A stretch of DNA of 64,000 nt from Leeuwenhoekiella sp. (GTDB lineage: Bacteria; Bacteroidota; Bacteroidia; Flavobacteriales; Flavobacteriaceae). The stretch spans positions 248,001-312,000 of the forward strand of contig PAPI01000022.1 of assembly GCA_002708845.1 (NCBI GenBank), in the 5' to 3' direction. Positions 36,331-44,555 of this stretch are shown here, in pieces (the stretch's first letter is position 1; each line of letters begins with the position of its first letter). The position numbers and the translations under genes are program-made. The notes under the pieces were generated by a model, which saw only the letters and a program-made list of their open reading frames with translations, did no database searches and was not told where the DNA came from.

Positions 36331-37848
36331 TTAGCTGACCAGGCTTTCCTGATCCATTTCCTGTGGTTTAGCCACGCCCATCATATCTAAAATGGTAGGA
36401 GCAATATCGCCCAGGATTCCATTTTTAACGTGTTTGATGTCGTTATCTACTACAATTACCGGTACGGGATTAGTCGTGTGGGCGGTGTTTGGCGAACCGT
36501 CTTCGTTTTTCATAGTCTCGCAGTTCCCGTGATCGGCAATTACAATGGCGCTATAGCCGTGTTCCTGCCCGGTGGTGATCACATCTTTGGCACAGGCGTC
36601 AACCGTTTCGCAGGCTTTTATGGCTGCGTCCAGATCGCCGGTATGGCCTACCATATCCGGATTAGCAAAGTTGAGGCAAACAAAATCCGTTTCTTCTTTT
36701 TTGAGTTCGGCCACGATTTTATCGCGGACTTCATAGGCGCTCATTTCCGGTTTCAGATCGTAAGTCGCCACGTCTGGAGACTTGGCAATCAGTCGGGTTT
36801 CGCCTTCGAAGGGAAGTTCTCTTCCGCCCGAAAAGAAAAAGGTTACGTGCGGATATTTTTCGGTTTCGGCAATGCGAATCTGCTTTTTACCGGCCTTGGA
36901 AATGACCTCCCCAATGGTATTGGTCAGATTGTCTTTATCAAAAATGATGTGGATGTTTTTAAACGTCTGGTCGTAGTTGGTCATCGTGACGTAATACAAG
37001 TCCAGCTTATGCGTGTTTTGCTCGTGGAAATCTTCCTGAGATAACATACGCGTCAACTCACGCCCGCGATCGGTACGGTAGTTGAAGAATAACACGACAT
37101 CACCGTCTTTTATCGTAGCAACCGGTTGGTCATTTTCAGTAACTACAATAGGTTCTAAAAATTCGTCAGTTACACCGTCTTTATACGAAGCTTTGATCAC
37201 GCTTACCGGATCTGTGGTTTTAGTACCTATCCCATTTACAGTAGCGTCATAGGCTTTTTTTACACGTTCCCAGCGGGTATCGCGATCCATCGCAAAATAG
37301 CGCCCGGTAATACTGGCCAGTTTGGCTCCGTTTTCTTTAGCATAATGGTCCAGGTCTTCAATAAAACCGGCTCCACTTTGCGGGTCTACATCACGGCCGT
37401 CTGTAAAGGCGTGTACATATACTTCGTTTACACCAACTTCATTGGCGGCTTTGATCAAACCTTTGGCGTGGTTGATGTGTGCGTGCACGCCACCGTCTGA
37501 GACCAAACCTAAAAGGTGAATGGGTTTGTTGTTTTCTTTGGCGTACTTAAATGCCGCTTTCAGTTCGGGCTGATCACGCAGTTTATTTTCACGCAGTGCC
37601 TTGTTGATCTTGGCAAAATCCTGATAAACAATGCGCCCGGCACCCAGGTTCATATGGCCCACTTCGCTATTGCCCATTTGCCCGTCTGGCAAGCCCACAT
37701 TTTCCCCATGAGTGAGGAGTTGGGCGTGTGGATATTTAGTATATAATGAATCGATAAACGGAGTTTCGGCCTGATCTACGGCAGAAACTTCCTTATTTGG
37801 TGCAAATCCCCAACCGTCGAGGATCATTAAAATGACTTTTTTATTCAT
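36331..37848 (-). CDS. gpmI: 2,3-bisphosphoglycerate-independent phosphoglycerate mutase
   Basis: From the ATG at 37848 (MNKKVILMILDGWG) the enzyme is 505 residues, the usual GpmI length. The frame is open further upstream, but that extra N terminus is not family-like. The two-Mn alkaline-phosphatase-type site is evident: Asp11 in LDGWG, phosphoserine Ser61 in GQMGNSEVGH, SDGGVHAH, TDGRD, NFANPDMVGHTGD and ADHGNCE. It interconverts 3- and 2-phosphoglycerate in glycolysis and gluconeogenesis. A TATCTTTG box lies just upstream, and a thioredoxin-like lipoprotein gene follows in the same operon. Confidence 0.96.
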   Translation of the reverse strand: MNKKVILMILDGWGFAPNKEVSAVDQAETPFIDSLYTKYPHAQLLTHGENVGLPDGQMGNSEVGHMNLGAGRIVYQDFAKINKALRENKLRDQPELKAAFKYAKENNKPIHLLGLVSDGGVHAHINHAKGLIKAANEVGVNEVYVHAFTDGRDVDPQSGAGFIEDLDHYAKENGAKLASITGRYFAMDRDTRWERVKKAYDATVNGIGTKTTDPVSVIKASYKDGVTDEFLEPIVVTENDQPVATIKDGDVVLFFNYRTDRGRELTRMLSQEDFHEQNTHKLDLYYVTMTNYDQTFKNIHIIFDKDNLTNTIGEVISKAGKKQIRIAETEKYPHVTFFFSGGRELPFEGETRLIAKSPDVATYDLKPEMSAYEVRDKIVAELKKEETDFVCLNFANPDMVGHTGDLDAAIKACETVDACAKDVITTGQEHGYSAIVIADHGNCETMKNEDGSPNTAHTTNPVPVIVVDNDIKHVKNGILGDIAPTILDMMGVAKPQEMDQESLVS

Positions 37849-37867
37849 GGTTATTTGAGTTGTTCTA

Positions 37868-37875
37868 CAAAGATA
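37868..37875 (-). promoter_or_regulatory. -7 box of gpmI
   Basis: On the minus strand TATCTTTG is a perfect TAnnTTTG and would start transcription about 13 nt before the preferred gpmI ATG. This supports the shorter start. A -33 TTG is not at the ideal distance. Confidence 0.5.
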
Positions 37876-37948
37876 CGGACTTAAGCAACTAATGGCTAAA
37901 ACTTTGAAAGGCAATCACGATAGCGTTTGAGGAGGGTATTATAATTGC

Positions 37949-37973
37949 TATTATTATTATTATTATTATTATT
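37949..37973. repeat. Trinucleotide microsatellite (TAT)8
   Basis: Eight uninterrupted TAT units occur upstream of gpmI, about 75 bp beyond its -7 box. This is the only pure trinucleotide run noticed in the window. Confidence 0.85.
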
Positions 37974-38010
37974 TCAATCTGGCGGGACATCCCTCCAAAC
38001 TTCTCTTCAA

Positions 38011-38077
38011 AGGGGGACTTTTTATCTAAATAAGTAATAAGCTCCCTTCTCCGGCGGGAGAAGGGCGGGGGGATGAG
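38011..38077. repeat. Repeat C, copy 1
   Basis: This 67-bp element contains TTTATCTAAATAAGTAATAA and a hairpin CCTTCTCCGG/CGGGAGAAGG followed by GCGGGGGGATGAG. It is 59/67 identical to 38491-38557, exactly 480 bp away. Confidence 0.75.
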
Positions 38078-38137
38078 TACTACTTTTTTATTGGATAGTT
38101 TAACTTGAAATAAATTTATAGATTCTATAATATGCTT

Positions 38138-38365
38138 TGTTCATTTTCTTTAGCTCGCTGTCGCTTATTGGTTTTGGAGCTCGTGAATCTCCTGTAGTCG
38201 ATTTGCTTCTCCAAAGAAAACGAACCAAAAGAAAAGAGCCTTTTTCTTAGGTATTTTTGCCCTAAGGGGCAAAACCGCAATAAGTCCCCTAAATTTTCTC
38301 CAAGGCTTCGAAAATTTTTTAGCGGGTACTTCTTGCTCTACTTAAGAAAAAGCTTGCTAAAGATG
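38138..38365 (+). repeat. Dispersed repeat A, longest copy (5)
   Basis: This is the most complete copy. The left module is TTGGAGCTCGTGAATCTCCT plus GTAGTCGATTTGC, followed by CTCCAAAGAAAACGAACCAA and the right module CTTAGGTATTTTTGCC with a GCCCTAAGGGGC hairpin and CTCCAAGGCTTCGAAAATTT. It is flanked by the two direct copies of repeat C. The gap 37849-38579 contains no gene. Confidence 0.8.
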
Positions 38366-38490
38366 AAAATGCCTGTTCTACAAAGTTCTTTCAGAATGAA
38401 TTGACGATTAGAATTTGCTCCACCTAGAACTAAAAAGTTATTTATTTAAGTCAAAATCAAGCTCCCACTCAGACCTTAAAGAAGGAGCAA

Positions 38491-38557
38491 AGGGAGGTTT
38501 TTTATCTAAATCAGTAATAAGCACCCTTCTCCGGACGGAGAAGGGTGGGGGGATGAG
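38491..38557. repeat. Repeat C, copy 2
   Basis: Direct repeat of 38011-38077. The hairpin CCTTCTCCGG/CGGAGAAGG is conserved by compensated changes in its loop. It ends 23 bp before the stop codon of the M48 peptidase gene. Confidence 0.75.
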
Positions 38558-38579
38558 GCGACAATAGCAATAAAAATAA

Positions 38580-39344
38580 TCAACCTCTATACTTTGCAAT
38601 CGCTTCTTTGATTTTGGCAACCCGGTTTTCGGGGTCGGGGTGCGAACTTTGAAATTCGGGTACGCGCTGCCCGCCGCTGGCTTCTTTTAAGATTTGCATC
38701 ACTTCAATTAAGGCTTCAGGATCGTAGCCGGCTTCCAGCATAAATTTTACGCCCAGATCATCGCTTTCAAGTTCGTCACCACGCCCGTTTTTAAGCAACA
38801 GCGTTTGCCCTAACTGACTGGCGAGCATACCGGCATCGGCGCCTACCTGCGCTCCGGTGGCTACGGTATTCGCGAGTTCACTTTGGGCAATACGCTCGGC
38901 AGAATGCCGGCCTACTACATGACCAATCTCGTGACCCAGCACCCCGGCGACTTGATCTTCGGTAGAAAGGCGCTCGAGCAGGGCGTAAGTGATAAAGATT
39001 TGTCCGCCGGGCAATGCGAACGCATTTACCGTTTTGGGATCGCGCAGCAAATGAAATTCATACTGATACGGTGTTTCGCGGGCAATCGTATTATCCACCA
39101 GTTTTTTACCCACGCGATCTACCATGTTTTGCAACTGCTGGTCGGGGTGCAGACCTCCGTGTTGCTCGGCCATAATAGGTGCATTTTGCAGGCCGATGGC
39201 GATTTCCTCCTCAGTTGACAGACTTACAGACTGTGTGCGGCCGGTATAGGGATTTTCTTCCTGACTGCCGTAATATTTGATGAGTCCAAAAATGACGATA
39301 CCTACTCCTAAAAGTATTTTAAGTGCTCTTCCTCCTAGTTTCAT
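38580..39344 (-). CDS. Membrane-anchored M48 zinc metallopeptidase
   Basis: The 254 residues have an N-terminal membrane anchor (ALKILLGVGIVIFGLIKYYG) and an M48 catalytic domain. HEIGH at His138-Glu139-His142 is followed by the third zinc ligand Glu in ELESDDLGVKFMLEAGY, and SHPDPENRVAKIKEA closes the domain. It resembles periplasmic BepA/LoiP-type proteases that act on outer-membrane proteins. It lies 40 bp downstream of the M15 peptidase gene and is probably in the same operon with it and the GNAT genes. Confidence 0.9.
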   Translation of the reverse strand: MKLGGRALKILLGVGIVIFGLIKYYGSQEENPYTGRTQSVSLSTEEEIAIGLQNAPIMAEQHGGLHPDQQLQNMVDRVGKKLVDNTIARETPYQYEFHLLRDPKTVNAFALPGGQIFITYALLERLSTEDQVAGVLGHEIGHVVGRHSAERIAQSELANTVATGAQVGADAGMLASQLGQTLLLKNGRGDELESDDLGVKFMLEAGYDPEALIEVMQILKEASGGQRVPEFQSSHPDPENRVAKIKEAIAKYRG

Positions 39345-39384
39345 AGCGTAATGGGTTATTGATTAGTGGTGATTACTGGTTGTT

Positions 39385-40119
39385 TTAAGCTAAAAGTTTT
39401 GGGTTGATGTCCAGAATATTTTCAGTGCGGTATTTTTCAATAAATGCCGGAGTAAAAGCCTCGCTGCTCATCAGGTTTTTCTGCTGAAGGATTTCAGCGA
39501 TATTCAATTTTTTATAGTCTTTGAGGTAATTGATAGAAAGCGGGGCATAGCTGAAATGCCAGGGCTCATACTTGAAGCCTTTTCGCCCATAATCATTGGT
39601 GTACACTTCATAAAAACCGAAGCTTTCTGCGTGCTCATCCAACCAGGCTTTTAAGGCACAAAAGGGCCCGGTACCGTGAAATTTGTCGGGGTCAAGCACA
39701 TTGCTGGTCACCCCCGTTCCCGCCTGAATGATATCCAGATCAGTGGCCCAGTGATGACGCGAGGTACCCGGGATGGTGCTGTACTCAATAATTTTTTCAA
39801 TAGCCGTTAAAGGTGCCATTCCGCGTGCGGTGTAATTTTTGTACTTGCGTTCCCAGATGCGGTTTTGATGGGCATAATCGCGGTAACTCGAAACGACCTG
39901 TATGCCAATTCCCGTTTTTTGTGCGGCAGCTGTCATTTTATCAAATGCCTGTGATACTTCAGGACGCAGGCGATAGCCGCTTTTTTCAATTAAAGAGGGA
40001 TTTCCTCTTCCCATAAGTTCAGCTTCAGGAAGAATACTGCCTGCTTTTAGAAGTTGTGGGAAAGCCGTAAAGGCAGCTGTCGTTAATAGGGTGTTTTGAA
40101 TAAACCGGCGTCGTTTCAT
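39385..40119 (-). CDS. D-Ala-D-Ala carboxypeptidase, VanY-type M15B
   Basis: The 244-residue secreted peptidase begins with a twin-arginine-like signal (RRRFIQNTLLTTAAFTAFP). It carries the VanY motifs SSYRDYAHQNRIW, the zinc-ligand pair in GTSRHHWATDLDI, and the catalytic Glu and third His in KYEPWHFSYAP. Such enzymes trim the terminal D-Ala of peptidoglycan stem peptides in the periplasm. The ATG shares one base with the stop of the upstream GNAT gene. No van regulatory genes are present, so this is cell-wall housekeeping rather than glycopeptide resistance. Confidence 0.9.
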   Translation of the reverse strand: MKRRRFIQNTLLTTAAFTAFPQLLKAGSILPEAELMGRGNPSLIEKSGYRLRPEVSQAFDKMTAAAQKTGIGIQVVSSYRDYAHQNRIWERKYKNYTARGMAPLTAIEKIIEYSTIPGTSRHHWATDLDIIQAGTGVTSNVLDPDKFHGTGPFCALKAWLDEHAESFGFYEVYTNDYGRKGFKYEPWHFSYAPLSINYLKDYKKLNIAEILQQKNLMSSEAFTPAFIEKYRTENILDINPKLLA

Positions 40120-40577
40120 CAGAGCTTTTTATAAAGTAAATAATGCGTGCCTACACCTTCAATTTCAAAAGCTTCGCCTTCAATGCTAAAACCTTTCCGC
40201 AGATAAAAATTAAGAGCTTTGATGCGGGCATTGCACCATAAGAGTTCAATGCCCTGCTTTTTCAGGCGCTTTTCGGCTTCATCAACCAGCAGAATTCCCA
40301 GTCTTTGTCTCTGGTAATCGGCCAGTATTCCCATACCTCTTAATTGATATTGTGCACCTATAAATTGGGGTTTTGAATTGTGCATCAGGCTTACAACCCC
40401 AATGAGCTTTTCTGCGTCAAATAGGCCGAGATGTAAGCTGTCTTCAGCATCGTCACCGGGCATTGCGCAACTTGCTAGAGGTCGTCCTTCACGTAAAACG
40501 GGATGACGTACTGTATAGGTTTCAGCTGCAGTAATCTCACTGATTTGTAACTTTGGGGTTGTGTTAGGCGCGGACAT
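40119..40577 (-). CDS. GNAT acetyltransferase
   Basis: I prefer the ATG at 40577 (MSAPNTTPKLQI), giving 152 residues; a start at 40601 would overlap more of the upstream gene. The GNAT acetyl-CoA loop is seen as LRGMGILADYQRQRLGILLVD with the conserved Q-R-x-x-G/L spacing, followed by LLWCNARIKALNFYLRKGF near the C terminus. The fold is certain enough, while the acceptor is unknown. It sits between another GNAT gene (14 bp overlap) and the VanY-type peptidase gene (1-bp overlap), so all are one transcript. Confidence 0.82.
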   Translation of the reverse strand: MSAPNTTPKLQISEITAAETYTVRHPVLREGRPLASCAMPGDDAEDSLHLGLFDAEKLIGVVSLMHNSKPQFIGAQYQLRGMGILADYQRQRLGILLVDEAEKRLKKQGIELLWCNARIKALNFYLRKGFSIEGEAFEIEGVGTHYLLYKKL

Positions 40578-40851
40578 CAGCGTATTCAGGATTTTCTTCA
40601 AACTTCACTTCTGCAAAGGGGCAGAGCGGCTCAATTTTAATATTTTTTTCCCGTGCCCAGTTTATTACGTAATCAAGTAATTCACTGGCATAACCCTGAT
40701 GTTCATAGCCCATTTTAGTTTCGGTATGATCGATGACAATCAGGTTGTCGTTTTTGATATTATAGGTGATTTCAGAAATTTTCTCCCCGTTGCCCGCAAT
40801 ATAAAAAAGACCTCTGCTTCGGTTTTCCCTGTGGTGTATCGCTTTATCCAT
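40564..40851 (-). CDS. Minimal GNAT-like protein (COG2388 type)
   Basis: This is a short, 95-residue member of the YidJ/COG2388 GNAT group, about half the size of normal GNATs. KMGYEHQGYASELLDYVINW gives the CoA loop and IEPLCPFAEVKFEENPEYADV the C-terminal strand with the family Cys. Human and bacterial members of this group bind acetyl-CoA but their acceptors are unclear. It is the first gene of the operon continuing into the second GNAT, the VanY peptidase and the M48 peptidase. Confidence 0.82.
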   Translation of the reverse strand: MDKAIHHRENRSRGLFYIAGNGEKISEITYNIKNDNLIVIDHTETKMGYEHQGYASELLDYVINWAREKNIKIEPLCPFAEVKFEENPEYADVRA

Positions 40852-40909
40852 TATTTTTGTCGCCTTTATTGAAACAGCCGTTTGCTGTGATACTTAAAAA
40901 TAGCCAATT

Positions 40910-41338
40910 ATGCTCAAAATTAAGATTAGACAATTTGATAAAGACGAGATTAACACGTTTTTACCACTGGTGCAGGAGTTGATGGAGCACAGTGTTGAAG
41001 AAAATCTGCTGAAGGCTCGTTTTAATGAAATGTTTGAGCACCGATATGAGTGTCATGGTATTTATGTGGAAGAAAAACTAGCCGGGGTTTTTGGGCTATG
41101 GTTTGCTACCCGGCATTATTGCGGAAAAACCTGCGAAGCCGATCACGTTTTTATCAAGCCTGAATACCGAAGCAACGGACTGGGAAAACAGGTTTTTCAA
41201 TGGATTTATGACTATGCCCGCGATAGAGGTTGTGAGACCAGTGAGCTTAATGCCTATGTGCACAATTTTGCAGGACATAAATTTTACCTCAATGAGAATT
41301 ACGTCATTAAGGGCTATCACTTTTTGAAAAAACTCTAG
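40910..41338 (+). CDS. GNAT acetyltransferase
   Basis: The 142-residue protein has a GNAT core: VFIKPEYRSNGLGKQVFQWI (CoA loop R/Q-x-x-G-x-G/A form), then CETSELNAYVHNFAGHKFYL with the aromatic near the C terminus. N-terminal residues 1-50 form the usual first strands (LKIKIRQFDKDEINTFLPLV). It is divergent from the COG2388-type gene with 58 bp between starts, and its last 4 bp overlap the convergent peptidase E gene. The acceptor is unknown. Confidence 0.85.
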   Translation: MLKIKIRQFDKDEINTFLPLVQELMEHSVEENLLKARFNEMFEHRYECHGIYVEEKLAGVFGLWFATRHYCGKTCEADHVFIKPEYRSNGLGKQVFQWIYDYARDRGCETSELNAYVHNFAGHKFYLNENYVIKGYHFLKKL

Positions 41339-42039
41339 CTAATGGTGATCAAAGAACCCGAATCGAGTTCGTACGGTATTTTTCCGGCTTCAAAAATGCG
41401 GGCGCTGTGCGGTCCACGCAGGGTATAAACACGTTTATAAGCTTCAATCCAGCTGCCTTCACGCAGGCCTACCACCGGTACATTATTAAACTGATGAAAT
41501 TCTTTGATACGGGTCTCTCGCGTCTCACCCATATGAGTGCTGCCCGGATCAGGATCCAGATAATGCGCATTAATATTGAAAGGCATAGCTCCCAGCGTTT
41601 TAAAACTGGGTGGATAAACAATGGGCATGTCGTTTGTTGTCTGCATACTAATGCCGGCAATATTTGAACCGGCACTGGTGCCCAGGTAAGGCATGTTTTC
41701 GTAAAGCCTGTCTCTTAAAATTGCCATTATTTTCTGTTGGTAGAGTTGCTCTACCAGCAAAAAGGTATTACCGCCTCCTGTAAAAACAGCTTCGGCCTGA
41801 GCGATGGCCTTAATAGGGTCTCTAAACTCATGTAAACCCAAAACCTCAATGCCTAAATTTTTAAAAAAAGTACGCGCTTTACTGGTGTATAATTCGTGGG
41901 AGATACCACCGGGCCTGGCAAACGGAATAAAAGTTAAGCGTTTAACTCCCTCAAAGTGACTAATAAGTGTAGGTTTTAAGTAATCGAGATATTCGCCGCC
42001 ATGAACTGTTGAGGTGCTTGCAAGGATTAGATTCTTCAA
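41335..42039 (-). CDS. pepE: Peptidase E (alpha-aspartyl dipeptidase), family S51
   Basis: The 234 residues match the S51 family: nucleophile Ser122 in LGTSAGSNIAG, VFTGGGNTFLLVEQL, and His157 region NINAHYLDPDP. S51 peptidases cleave dipeptides with N-terminal Asp in the cytoplasm. Spacing of the Ser, His and the DMPIVYPPSF segment is that of PepE rather than cyanophycinase. The gene is monocistronic with a 4-bp overlap to a convergent GNAT gene. Confidence 0.9.
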   Translation of the reverse strand: MKNLILASTSTVHGGEYLDYLKPTLISHFEGVKRLTFIPFARPGGISHELYTSKARTFFKNLGIEVLGLHEFRDPIKAIAQAEAVFTGGGNTFLLVEQLYQQKIMAILRDRLYENMPYLGTSAGSNIAGISMQTTNDMPIVYPPSFKTLGAMPFNINAHYLDPDPGSTHMGETRETRIKEFHQFNNVPVVGLREGSWIEAYKRVYTLRGPHSARIFEAGKIPYELDSGSLITIS

Positions 42040-42190
42040 AATTCAGGAATTTGTGTCAAATGTACACAAAGCCTAAAAGGCATGTGTGCATTTAACAAAA
42101 TTTTGCTTCGGATTTTGCAGATTTTTAGGATTGCGTCTTGTTCCTTTACAAGAGCAATAAAGGAAATTTTTATTTAAAACTACTCGCGTT

Positions 42191-42598
42191 ATGCCGCTTA
42201 TTAGAATAGACCTTACCGAAGGCCGCTCAGAAGAAGAAATCAAAGCTATTATGGATACTGTGCAGGACTGCTCTGTTGAAGCTTTTAAAGTCCCGGTAAG
42301 AGACCGCTATCAAATTGTTACCGAGCATAAGCCCGGGCGAATGATTTTGCTTGATACCGGTTTGGGCTTCGAACGAAGTGAAAAAGCTATAGCGATTCAG
42401 GTATTTACCAGTCCGAGAGCGACGATCAATAAAAAGAAGTTTTATATCCTTCTTGCCGAAAATCTGGAAGCCAATTGTGGTCTTGACCCTAAAGATCTAT
42501 TGATCTCGGTAACGACGAATACTGATGTGGACTGGAGTTTTGGTTTTGGCAAAATTCAATACTTAAACGGCGAACTTCCTAAGGAGGAAAACGAGTAG
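42191..42598 (+). CDS. Tautomerase-superfamily protein
   Basis: The 135-residue protein starts MPLIRIDLTEGRS, so after Met removal Pro is N-terminal, the catalytic residue of the tautomerase superfamily. Conserved RSEKAIAIQVFTSPRATINK and KKKFYILLAENLEANCGLDP agree with the MSAD/4-OT-like (tautomerase_2) branch. The natural substrate is not known. It is a single-gene unit; an A+T-rich gap follows before a surface protein gene. Confidence 0.82.
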   Translation: MPLIRIDLTEGRSEEEIKAIMDTVQDCSVEAFKVPVRDRYQIVTEHKPGRMILLDTGLGFERSEKAIAIQVFTSPRATINKKKFYILLAENLEANCGLDPKDLLISVTTNTDVDWSFGFGKIQYLNGELPKEENE

Positions 42599-42762
42599 CC
42601 TGATATCTGTCATTTTTTTGACAAGTTTACAAATCGCACCGCTATGCTGAATTTTTAAAGTAACTTTAAAGAAGCTTTGCTAGGCAGGTTATAGCCTCAT
42701 TTTACAGGTGTAGACCCCTTTAATTGGCCTTTTTGCAAATAAAGCCCGCTAAAAAAAGAACT

Positions 42763-43530
42763 ATGAAAAAAGTTACGCTCCTTATTCTATTCATTTTGGT
42801 CACCGTTACGGCGAGCAGTCAACAGCTTGCCCGGGTAATGGTCGGAGGTCAGATTATCGTTCCGGTAGGTGATGATCCCGGGGGCATCGTAGTGTATAAT
42901 AACTCTGCGCAACGAGGTACTGTGACATCAGAAGCAGGCACCTTTGATATTGCGGTAGCCCGTAATGATGAGTTAGTGATTCAGTCTTTGCAATTTGCAC
43001 CCATTACCATAATCGTTGATGCCGGGATTGTGAGTTCAAGACGCATCAGTATTACGCTTCGGGAAACCGTAAATGTGCTTGATGAAATCATCGTACGACC
43101 CTATGATCTTACCGGCGATATTGTGGCTGATGTAAATCGGGTACGCACTATTGATCCTGTACCTTTTACCGGAGGACAAATTAAGGCCGAAGATAATGCG
43201 CCAGACCGGTACACCACTCCCGAAAATATAGCGATAGACGACATGCGCTGGCGTTATGGCCTGAATTTCATCAATATATTTAAAGCGATTTTTGATAAGA
43301 AAGATGAGCCAATTGAACGCAGTGCAGAGCAGGAACTGGCTGCAATGTATTCCAATGAATTCTTTCAGCAGAATTTAGATATCAAGCGCGAAAACATCAA
43401 TGACTTTATGGATTATGTTTCTGAAAACGGACTCACGAAACCCATGCTGGAGCAGGGTAACGAGCTGGCATTAATTCAATTTTTACTGCAAAAGCGGGAT
43501 GCCTTTAAAGCTTCGATTTCAGAAAATTAA
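42763..43530 (+). CDS. Secreted CarboxypepD_reg-like protein
   Basis: From the ATG at 42763 the product is 255 residues; the frame extends upstream only to a TTG. The signal peptide (LLILFILVTVTASSQQ) is followed by a beta-sandwich segment resembling CarboxypepD_reg-like domains: GIVVYNNSAQRGTVTSEAGT, FDIAVARNDELVIQSLQFAP, RRISITLRETVNVLDEIIVR. The C-terminal ~130 residues are helical and family-specific. Such domains are common in TonB-dependent receptor plugs. A second protein with the same layout is encoded immediately downstream, and both end in helical halves that share RYTTPENIAIDD- and DDFVHY/NDFMDY-like features. Confidence 0.78.
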   Translation: MKKVTLLILFILVTVTASSQQLARVMVGGQIIVPVGDDPGGIVVYNNSAQRGTVTSEAGTFDIAVARNDELVIQSLQFAPITIIVDAGIVSSRRISITLRETVNVLDEIIVRPYDLTGDIVADVNRVRTIDPVPFTGGQIKAEDNAPDRYTTPENIAIDDMRWRYGLNFINIFKAIFDKKDEPIERSAEQELAAMYSNEFFQQNLDIKRENINDFMDYVSENGLTKPMLEQGNELALIQFLLQKRDAFKASISEN

Positions 43531-43551
43531 ATCGCCGCAATGACTTTATCT

Positions 43552-43578
43552 AAAAGCTGCTTAATAGGCAGCTTTTTT
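43552..43578 (+). terminator. Terminator after the first CarboxypepD_reg-like gene
   Basis: AAAAGCTGC pairs with GGCAGCTTTT around TTAATA, followed by a T-run. Confidence 0.75.
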
Positions 43579-43620
43579 CATTTTAAAAAGGGCGTTATAC
43601 TAAAAGCGCTGTAACATGTT

Positions 43621-43628
43621 TACTTTTG
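43621..43628 (+). promoter_or_regulatory. -7 box of the second CarboxypepD_reg-like gene
   Basis: TACTTTTG is a perfect TAnnTTTG. The start of transcription would fall near 43635, giving a 30-nt leader before the GTG start. A -33 TTG is not evident. Confidence 0.5.
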
Positions 43629-43664
43629 AGGCGTATTTAAATGAAACTTTAATACTCTCAATAC

Positions 43665-44495
43665 GTGTCAAAAACCGGTATTTTATTTTTCGTGTTTTCG
43701 CTTTGCCTGAGCTGCGTTTTGGGCGGTTTGTATGCTCAGGAGACCGTAATGCTTGAGGGTAAGGTGGTAAATGACTCTATTGAGCACGAGTACCTTCATA
43801 TACTAAATCTCAGTTTACAGAAGGGGACCGTAACGCGTGAGAACGGCAGTTTTACGATTCCTGTGCGAAGTGGTGATACCTTGTATATTTCAGCCGTTCA
43901 GTTCAAACATCAGGAGGTTGTGGTCTCTGCGGAAATCTTTAATCGAAACTATCTGGAAATAGAGCTCGAGCCGGAAGTAACAGAACTGGAAGATGTGCAG
44001 ATTAGTAATATTGAACTTAACGGAAGATTGGGTGATGATATGAACCGGATCAAGCTTGAAAAACCTTTTGACCCCGGTGAGGCGGGCTTGCCTGTTTACA
44101 GAGGGCCTATTTTGACTCAGGAAGAGCGGCGTCTCTACACGGCAACCCATAGTGGAGCAGGTATCATCCCCGTTGATGCGGTCATTAATGCCATTACCGG
44201 GCGTACTAAAATGCTTAAAGAACAGGTACGTATTTCCAATATGGAAAGACGGGTTCAAAAAGCCCGAAATCTGGTGTCTGACACGACCTATATCAAGCAA
44301 TTGCAAATTCCGGCGCGGTATATAGACGACTTTGTACATTACGTATATTTTGACAAGCCGGAAGCTTTGGCCGTAGCGGCAAGCAAAAATCCGCTTTCAA
44401 TACTTGAAATGCTAATAAAACAGGCACCCGCTTATCTTCAGCATAAAGAGGAAGAAGGTGTTGAAGTCAGCTTCAAAGAAAAGGAAGGTCAGTAA
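43665..44495 (+). CDS. Secreted CarboxypepD_reg-like protein, paralogue of the previous gene
   Basis: The 276-residue product starts at GTG (43665). Its signal peptide is GILFFVFSLCLSCVLGGLYAQ. The following domain LEGKVVNDSIEHEYLHILNL, LQKGTVTRENGSFTIPVRSG, DTLYISAVQFKHQEVVVS, LEIELEPEVTELEDVQISNI matches CarboxypepD_reg-like sandwiches. The C-terminal half is helical with QARNLVSDTTYIKQLQI-type helices. It has its own promoter but shares the layout of the preceding gene, suggesting tandem duplication. It may act in outer-membrane protein or lipoprotein assembly, but no function is known. Confidence 0.78.
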   Translation: MSKTGILFFVFSLCLSCVLGGLYAQETVMLEGKVVNDSIEHEYLHILNLSLQKGTVTRENGSFTIPVRSGDTLYISAVQFKHQEVVVSAEIFNRNYLEIELEPEVTELEDVQISNIELNGRLGDDMNRIKLEKPFDPGEAGLPVYRGPILTQEERRLYTATHSGAGIIPVDAVINAITGRTKMLKEQVRISNMERRVQKARNLVSDTTYIKQLQIPARYIDDFVHYVYFDKPEALAVAASKNPLSILEMLIKQAPAYLQHKEEEGVEVSFKEKEGQ

Positions 44496-44555
44496 ACCTG
44501 AATTTTTTTGGAATGACTCTTGATTAAAATGCCTAAAAACAGATAACTTGCTTTG

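Noticed and set aside
36430-37044. 204-codon plus-strand frame inside gpmI
   Set aside because: It is antisense to a clear gpmI with complete active-site motifs and shows no protein-like domain pattern.
39385-40119. Vancomycin-resistance gene
   Set aside because: VanY-type sequence alone, without vanHAX or vanRS, marks ordinary peptidoglycan trimming.
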